Assembly: GCA_015519985.1 (NCBI GenBank)
Contig: WIAN01000003.1
Span: 1-10,520 of the forward strand
Direction of reading: 5' to 3'
DNA: 10,520 bases
Source: Candidatus Woesearchaeota archaeon
GTDB lineage: Archaea > Nanobdellota > Nanobdellia > Woesearchaeales > WAPJ01
Position numbers and translations under genes: made by a program. This document shows, piece after piece, positions 7,400-10,520 of the stretch. The notes under the pieces were generated by a model that made no database searches, was not told where the DNA came from, and saw only the letters and a program-made list of their open reading frames with translations. Every line of letters begins with the position of its first letter. The first letter of the stretch is position 1.

Positions 7400-8244
7400 A
7401 AGACACTACCTTTTAAAAATTTGTAGTCATACAAGATGTTATCAGCAGCACTCCTAATTGAGTCATACAAATTTCTATCAATTCCTTCAACAAAAGATCT
7501 GCCCCCCAAAAAAGGGTAATCAACAACTAATAAGCTAGATGAATATTCTAAATCACTATTACTAAAATTTACCCTCATGAAATCATGATCAACAAAATTT
7601 TTTAATAAATTATCAAAATTCTTATATTTCAAAATTAACAACTCTGTTGAGATACCTTTTATTTTTTTATAAAGACCAATTTGTGAAAAGAAAGTTTTTG
7701 CTAACAACACATTAAAAGAATGTTCTCTTTCACGCATAGAATTTATAAAATCGGGATGATAAAAAGCGTCTTGTTCATAAGAATTTACCCTTCCAAAAGG
7801 ATGTTCCATTGGAACGAGAACAAACTCTTTATTTTCAAAAAAACCAGATATTTTTATATAACCATATTCTTTATCTTTTTTCACTTTAAACACATTTAAA
7901 TTTGAAGAGATTATTTTTTCTACAAAGTATTCCATATCAAAAGGTTGATAAAATGCTACAGCCAAGTCAATATCTTCATGACCTTTCCTTAAAGTCCCTG
8001 TAGAAGAAGAACCAATGAGTTTAATTATATGATTTGACTCTTTAAACATATATTTTAATATACTTTCAAGACCATAAACTGATTTAAAAAAATCATTCCA
8101 CTTAACAAAAGCCACATTTTTATAAAGGTCGTAATAGTAATCTAGTCTTTTAAAATCGTTAAAACTTTGTTTTAAAACATTTAAAGGCACAAACGAGTTC
8201 ATAGCAGTATAATAAGCCTTTTTTAAAAGAGGATTATTTGACAT
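7396..8244 (-). CDS. CCA-adding-enzyme-like nucleotidyltransferase, shortened
   Basis: A polymerase-beta-type nucleotidyltransferase of 282 residues, related to the archaeal class I CCA-adding enzyme. The core motif GSSSTGT is at 78-84 and DIDL at 91-94 (D91, D93). Downstream blocks follow the archaeal order: GYIKISG, EFVLVPMEHPFG, then the helical LLAKTFFSQIGLY, STELLILKYKNFDNLL, and a late block corresponding to DP..RN. Two features differ. The third catalytic aspartate, expected in EVDVVP, is a valine (V142). Also, the protein ends about 150 residues short of the usual 440, without the tail domain that contacts tRNA. Activity is therefore uncertain. A GTG at 8253 is in frame, but the ATG at 8244 has GGTGA five bases upstream, so I use it. 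It is first in the operon. Confidence 0.8.
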   Translation of the reverse strand: MSNNPLLKKAYYTAMNSFVPLNVLKQSFNDFKRLDYYYDLYKNVAFVKWNDFFKSVYGLESILKYMFKESNHIIKLIGSSSTGTLRKGHEDIDLAVAFYQPFDMEYFVEKIISSNLNVFKVKKDKEYGYIKISGFFENKEFVLVPMEHPFGRVNSYEQDAFYHPDFINSMREREHSFNVLLAKTFFSQIGLYKKIKGISTELLILKYKNFDNLLKNFVDHDFMRVNFSNSDLEYSSSLLVVDYPFLGGRSFVEGIDRNLYDSIRSAADNILYDYKFLKGSVL

Positions 8245-8254
8245 ACTACTCACC
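8245..8254 (-). promoter_or_regulatory. Shine-Dalgarno that decides the nucleotidyltransferase start
   Basis: GGTGA followed by a five-base spacer and ATG. The alternative GTG start at 8253 overlaps this sequence and would itself have no ribosome site, so initiation at 8244 is favoured. Confidence 0.6.
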
Positions 8255-8286
8255 GTGAAAATGTATTAAAAATGAAAATTAGTTAA

Positions 8287-8296
8287 AAATTTAAAA
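8287..8296 (-). promoter_or_regulatory. Probable TATA box of the five-gene operon
   Basis: On the minus strand TTTTAAATTT. A start of transcription about 26 bases on would fall near 8265 and leave a leader of about 20 bases that holds the GGTGA ribosome site. The surrounding DNA is so AT-rich that other boxes are possible. Confidence 0.4.
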
Positions 8297-8396
8297 TAAT
8301 TACTAAAAAGAAACCGAAAATTTTACGAAAACATATAGAAATATTTCAGATAATAAACTTATATTTTAAAGTATACAAAAATCCACACTAAAAACA

Positions 8397-8412
8397 AAAT
8401 ATTTAAATATTT
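8397..8412. repeat. 16-base perfect palindrome over the ArsR-type gene's TATA box
   Basis: AAATATTTAAATATTT is its own reverse complement. It contains the TATA box (ATTTAAAT, 8401-8408) of the regulator gene that starts at 8433, centred about 28 bases before that ATG. A dimeric winged-helix regulator bound here would block TBP, so it is a candidate autoregulatory operator. AT-rich DNA produces such palindromes by chance more often than usual. Confidence 0.5.
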
Positions 8413-8414
8413 GA

Positions 8415-8426
8415 ATATTATAATAT
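8415..8426. repeat. Second palindrome between TATA box and ArsR-type start
   Basis: ATATTATAATAT, a perfect 12-base palindrome two bases downstream of the first one and six bases before the ATG. It would lie at the transcription start region and could be a second half of an operator. Confidence 0.35.
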
Positions 8427-8432
8427 AAGAAT

Positions 8433-8714
8433 ATGATAGAGTTTGATACAAAAAAAGCAATAAAAATATTCAAAGCATTGTCTAATGAAACAAGATTAAA
8501 AATATTAGAAGCATTATATCTAGGAGAAGGAGGAATGTGCAAAATAAGAGAAAAAGTAAAAAAACCACAACCTTCAATTTCAAATCAACTATCAAAATTG
8601 CAAGCATTAGGATTAATAGAATCAAGAAAAGAAGGTACAAAAACATATTTTAGAATAGTAGATGATGATTTAAAAAAAATATTGAAAATAATAATAAAAA
8701 AACAAAAAAAATAA
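8433..8714 (+). CDS. ArsR-type winged-helix transcriptional regulator
   Basis: A 93-residue protein that is almost wholly an ArsR-type winged helix (residues 8-75): the opening FKALSNETRLKILEAL, the recognition helix PSISNQLSKLQALGLIESR, and the wing KEGTKTYFRI. The last 18 residues are a helical, very lysine-rich tail. The only cysteine is C36, and the metal-site motif ELCVCDL of the classic arsenic/cadmium sensors is missing, so a metal signal is not indicated. It should bind DNA as a dimer. The start is leaderless, with the TATA box inside a palindrome at 8397-8412, which suggests it represses its own promoter. A tiny membrane protein follows 31 bases downstream. It is divergent from the five-gene operon and may or may not control it. 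Confidence 0.88.
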   Translation: MIEFDTKKAIKIFKALSNETRLKILEALYLGEGGMCKIREKVKKPQPSISNQLSKLQALGLIESRKEGTKTYFRIVDDDLKKILKIIIKKQKK

Positions 8715-8733
8715 CGCTCAAAAAAATGTAATA

Positions 8734-8739
8734 GGTGAT
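8734..8739 (+). promoter_or_regulatory. Strong Shine-Dalgarno of the 48-residue membrane protein
   Basis: GGTGAT stands six bases before the ATG at 8746. It is the strongest proof that the short open frame after the regulator is a real gene. Confidence 0.7.
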
Positions 8740-8745
8740 AAAAAA

Positions 8746-8892
8746 ATGGCTGAAACAAAATGGGCTGGATGGGTAGCAGCATTAGGAGGTTTGTTAGCAT
8801 TCGGTTATTACATACCTTCAATTGCAAGTTGGGTTGTACCATTAGGAGCATTAACAGCTGTAGTATTCGGAATTTGGGCAGTTTATCAATAA
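8746..8892 (+). CDS. 48-residue two-helix membrane protein
   Basis: A very short gene: MAETKWAGWVAALGG and so on, ending AVYQ. It has two likely membrane helices, at about residues 8-22 and 28-46, joined by a short Tyr-Tyr-Ile-Pro turn. Charge is limited to the first five residues, and there is no cleavable signal. The composition (Ala, Gly, Val, Leu, Trp) and more GC-rich codons than its neighbours suggest good expression. GGTGAT lies six bases before the ATG, and a hairpin terminator follows 24 bases after the stop, so the gene is bounded at both ends. It is probably co-transcribed with the ArsR-type regulator. I do not recognise a family; small two-helix proteins of this kind are common in small archaeal genomes and unassigned. 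It is easily missed by length cut-offs. Confidence 0.78.
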   Translation: MAETKWAGWVAALGGLLAFGYYIPSIASWVVPLGALTAVVFGIWAVYQ

Positions 8893-8916
8893 GCATTTTA
8901 AAATTTTTTTTCTTTT

Positions 8917-8938
8917 AGGGGTTTAAAACCCCTTTTTT
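8917..8938 (+). terminator. Hairpin terminator with T run
   Basis: AGGGGTTT and AAACCCCT form a GC-rich stem with almost no loop, followed by TTTTTT at 8933-8938. A T-rich tract at 8904-8916 precedes it. Four consecutive G-C pairs stand out in this AT-rich window. It closes the regulator/small-membrane-protein transcript. Confidence 0.75.
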
Positions 8939-8952
8939 ATTCTATACAAAAA

Positions 8953-8962
8953 TATTTTAAAT
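8953..8962 (+). promoter_or_regulatory. TATA box for the exported Asn-rich protein
   Basis: TATTTTAAAT is centred about 27 bases before the ATG at 8984, with no Shine-Dalgarno between. It supports a leaderless start at 8984 instead of the in-frame TTG at 8978. Confidence 0.5.
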
Positions 8963-8983
8963 CATAAAAACATAATATTGTTT

Positions 8984-9277
8984 ATGGAACACAAAACAAC
9001 CAAAGTATTAGCGATCTTTATTTCTATATTTATTTTTTTAATGTTTTTAAACAATGTTTATGCTAAAAATAAAAAAGAATTCGATCATATTGGAAATTTT
9101 AACTTCAGATCAATAGAAGTTAATAATAGCAATAACACAAACATCATAACTACTAAAACTAGCAAAACGATAAACACAAATTTAACAAATAATAATGTAA
9201 AAGAAGTTGAAAATGAAAATAAAGAAAAAAATTTTTTTATTAAAATATTAGAATTCTTTTACAAATTGTTCAGGTAA
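8984..9277 (+). CDS. Small exported Asn/Thr-rich protein
   Basis: A 97-residue protein with an N-terminal signal: basic head (MEHKTTK), a hydrophobic core at about 8-22, and a plausible signal-peptidase site after VYA (residue 27). The mature part is Lys-rich at first. It then becomes a low-complexity Asn/Thr linker (about 45-70), and ends in an aromatic, basic amphipathic helix, FFIKILEFFYKLFR. If the signal is not cleaved it would be a membrane anchor. The tail could dock on a membrane or on another protein. I do not recognise a family. The ATG at 8984 is used in preference to TTG at 8978 because of the TATA distance. It stands alone between a terminator and its own downstream inverted repeat. 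Confidence 0.65.
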   Translation: MEHKTTKVLAIFISIFIFLMFLNNVYAKNKKEFDHIGNFNFRSIEVNNSNNTNIITTKTSKTINTNLTNNNVKEVENENKEKNFFIKILEFFYKLFR

Positions 9278-9282
9278 AAAAT

Positions 9283-9323
9283 ATTTGTTTTTATCGTTAA
9301 AATCGTACAATAAAAAAACAAAT
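9283..9323 (+). terminator. Inverted repeat after the Asn-rich gene, possible terminator
   Basis: ATTTGTTTTT (9283-9292) and AAAAACAAAT (9314-9323) are perfect ten-base arms with a 21-base loop. TATTTTTG follows. It could fold in the transcript of the upstream gene and end it. AT-only pairs and the long loop make it weak. The rest of 9278-9393 holds only the next promoter. Confidence 0.35.
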
Positions 9324-9358
9324 GTATTTTTGATGTATCTTTATAGTAGTAAAAATAG

Positions 9359-9371
9359 AAAGGTTTAAATA
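9359..9371 (+). promoter_or_regulatory. BRE and TATA box for the TraB/TIKI-like gene
   Basis: GAAAGG, a BRE-like purine element, is followed by TTTAAATA (9364-9371), centred 26 bases before the ATG at 9394. This is one of the clearest leaderless archaeal promoters in the window. Confidence 0.65.
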
Positions 9372-9393
9372 TTTTCAATCAATAACCAACGCT

Positions 9394-9978
9394 ATGTCTT
9401 TAGAACAAAATTTACAAGAATGGGCTGAATCAAAAGGTTTTACATATTCAGGCAATTCAAATAATCCAAAACTAATTATTTTTGGAGAAGAACATTTTAA
9501 AAATGGATTAATTGAAGCACAATTCGAACTAATAAGATTTTTAAAACCAGAATATGTTTTGCATGAATTTCAAGAAGGAGTTTATGATGGAAAAAGCCTA
9601 TATCAAAAAAATAGCGTAATAGAAGATAAAACTTCAAAAAAATACAAAGAATTAAGAACATTTCAAGTTAGATCACATTTTCTTGGATTTCAATTGGTTG
9701 GTGTAGATTTATCACCAGACCAAGCATTTTTAACACCGCATAATTCTATTGAAGACTTCCACATAAGAAGAGAAAATGAAATGGCAAGAATTATGGTTGA
9801 ATATGCAAAAAAATCCATAAAACCAGTAGTAGCAATTATAGGAGCATACCATTCTCATCAAGCATCACCAATCCATGAAATTTTAGCCTCAGAAGAAATA
9901 CCTTATTGTGTAATTCAACAAATGAAAATTGAAAGAAGTTCAGGAACAAATTCAAGATTACAAAACATGTTAAATTAA
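9394..9978 (+). CDS. TraB/TIKI-fold-like protein, possible metal-dependent hydrolase
   Basis: A 194-residue soluble protein with the pattern of the TIKI/TraB/EreA/ChaN-like superfamily. It has a first strand ending in GEEH (31-34), then a helix and strand ending in HEF (E58). A later strand follows with VGVD (102-105), then a helix with RRENEMARIM (125-134). The last strand ends in GAYHSH (150-155). In this superfamily the G-x-x-H motifs at both ends and the glutamate form the metal site, seen in metalloproteases, erythromycin esterases and haem-uptake proteins. The role here is not evident. Unlike archaeal TraB proteins it has no membrane segment, so it is probably cytosolic. The leaderless ATG at 9394 has a good TATA box. 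It stands alone, 197 bases before thioredoxin. Confidence 0.62.
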   Translation: MSLEQNLQEWAESKGFTYSGNSNNPKLIIFGEEHFKNGLIEAQFELIRFLKPEYVLHEFQEGVYDGKSLYQKNSVIEDKTSKKYKELRTFQVRSHFLGFQLVGVDLSPDQAFLTPHNSIEDFHIRRENEMARIMVEYAKKSIKPVVAIIGAYHSHQASPIHEILASEEIPYCVIQQMKIERSSGTNSRLQNMLN

Positions 9979-10055
9979 AATAAACATCATAAAAAAATAA
10001 ATCAATATACAGTTAAAAACAAATATTCAAATAATTCTATTTTACAAAATAACAA

Positions 10056-10089
10056 AATTGTGAAACAAAAGTTTTAAAAATTCACAATT
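10056..10089. repeat. TTGTGAA inverted repeat upstream of thioredoxin
   Basis: AATTGTGAA (10056-10064) and TTCACAATT (10081-10089) are perfect nine-base arms with a 16-base spacer, ending nine bases before the thioredoxin TATA box. Because no T run follows, an operator is more likely than a terminator of the upstream gene. Confidence 0.45.
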
Positions 10090-10097
10090 CCTTAAAG

Positions 10098-10107
10098 TAT
10101 TTAAAAT
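10098..10107 (+). promoter_or_regulatory. Possible TATA box for thioredoxin
   Basis: TATTTAAAAT would place transcription start near 10130 and give a leader of about 45 bases with a Shine-Dalgarno. The second inverted repeat spans the predicted start. Confidence 0.45.
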
Positions 10108-10120
10108 CAACATTAAACTC

Positions 10121-10145
10121 TTTTGTGAAAATAAAAATCACAAAA
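10121..10145. repeat. Second TGTGA inverted repeat at the thioredoxin transcription start
   Basis: TTTTGTGA (10121-10128) and TCACAAAA (10138-10145) are perfect eight-base arms around a nine-base A-rich loop. The arms share TTGTGA with the repeat at 10056-10089. In RNA it would form a leader hairpin upstream of the ribosome site. Confidence 0.45.
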
Positions 10146-10161
10146 AAAATAAAAAAATATT

Positions 10162-10167
10162 AGGAGG
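10162..10167 (+). promoter_or_regulatory. Strong Shine-Dalgarno for thioredoxin
   Basis: AGGAGG, eight bases before the ATG at 10176. It fixes the start and shows that this single gene is translated from a leadered mRNA, unlike most first genes in the window. Confidence 0.75.
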
Positions 10168-10175
10168 AAATTAAA

Positions 10176-10520
10176 ATGCCAGTACAATTAAATTTAGACA
10201 ATTTTGAAAAAGAAGTATTAGACTCAGATATTCCTGTAATAATAGATTTTTGGGCTGAATGGTGTGCTCCATGTAAAATGATGGCACCAGTATTTGAAAA
10301 GTTAAGCAAAGAATATGAAGGAAAATTAAAATTTGCAAAATTAGACACAGAACAATTCCCAGAAATAGCAGCTCAATTTGGAATACAAGGAATACCAAGT
10401 TTGAGTGTAATGGCAAAAAATGTAGAAGTAGATAGAATAGTAGGATTCGCACCAGAACCATTATTAAAACAAAAAATAGATGCAGCATTAAAAAAAGCAG
10501 AAGAAGTAATGGAAGACATG
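10176..10520 (+). CDS. trxA: Thioredoxin, 3' end cut by window edge
   Basis: The first 115 codons of a thioredoxin, the small cytosolic disulfide reductase. The active site is WCAPC (W29, C30, C33) after the strand VIIDFWAE. The cis-proline is P74 in GIPSL, and the conserved GF loop (90-91) precedes the last helix. All redox residues are present. WCAPC has an alanine where the commonest form, WCGPC, has glycine, a frequent natural variant. The frame is still open at residue 115, already past the usual 105-110, and reads as a lysine/glutamate-rich helical tail, so the protein has a C-terminal extension of unknown length. Good Shine-Dalgarno and GC-richer codons suggest high expression. Two related inverted repeats upstream hint at regulation. 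Confidence 0.9.
   Translation, partial: MPVQLNLDNFEKEVLDSDIPVIIDFWAEWCAPCKMMAPVFEKLSKEYEGKLKFAKLDTEQFPEIAAQFGIQGIPSLSVMAKNVEVDRIVGFAPEPLLKQKIDAALKKAEEVMEDM

Noticed and set aside
8585..8896. Open frame on the minus strand across the regulator and the 48-residue gene
   Set aside because: It has a low-complexity Leu/Phe-rich translation and no promoter or ribosome site, and it covers two well-supported plus-strand genes.
9278..9393. Possible small RNA between the Asn-rich and TraB/TIKI-like genes
   Set aside because: The only structure is an AT-only inverted repeat that fits a terminator, and there is no separate promoter for an RNA.
10171..10488. Open frames on the minus strand opposite thioredoxin
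   Set aside because: They are antisense shadows of a clear thioredoxin frame. The Leu-rich translation comes from AT-rich codons read backwards.
1..10520. CRISPR array, tRNA, rRNA, insertion sequence or integration site
   Set aside because: I saw no regularly spaced repeats, no GC-rich cloverleaf or rRNA segments, no transposase or integrase frame, and no flanking direct repeats around the five-gene operon.

Overview
The window looks like archaeal DNA, very AT-rich and gene-dense, most likely from a small-genome lineage such as DPANN (placement is inference). Several genes start directly at an ATG with a TTTAAA-like TATA box centred about 26-28 bases upstream, the archaeal leaderless pattern. 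Genes inside operons carry strong GGAGG or GGTGA Shine-Dalgarno sequences instead. RNase J is of the short archaeal type, and one gene is a relative of the archaeal class I CCA-adding enzyme.

Region 1 (1-1490, plus strand): a Nudix hydrolase, an unrecognised soluble protein and a small VanZ-like membrane protein. Region 2 (1481-3521): RNase J on the minus strand and a 5'-nucleotidase-like HAD protein on the plus strand. They are fired from a 64-base divergent promoter in which two TATA boxes form one palindrome.

Region 3 (3534-8244, minus strand) is the most distinctive part: five genes, each overlapping the next. In transcription order they encode a shortened CCA-adding-enzyme-like nucleotidyltransferase, a HAD phosphatase-like protein, a phosphoribosyltransferase with an unassigned N-terminal half, a nucleoside hydrolase, and a double methyltransferase whose C-terminal half resembles the TGS1 (cap guanine-N2) methyltransferase family. 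Together they have the parts to take a nucleoside or RNA-derived base apart, re-attach it to phosphoribose, dephosphorylate, methylate and nucleotidylate it. I do not recognise this gene set as a named system. Either a nucleoside-like metabolite pathway or an RNA-end/base salvage pathway would fit.

Region 4 (8254-10520, plus strand): a divergent promoter with palindromes leads into an ArsR-type regulator and a 48-residue two-helix membrane protein, closed by a hairpin terminator. Then come an Asn-rich exported protein, a TraB/TIKI-fold-like protein, and a thioredoxin that runs off the window and has TTGTGAA-type inverted repeats in its upstream region.
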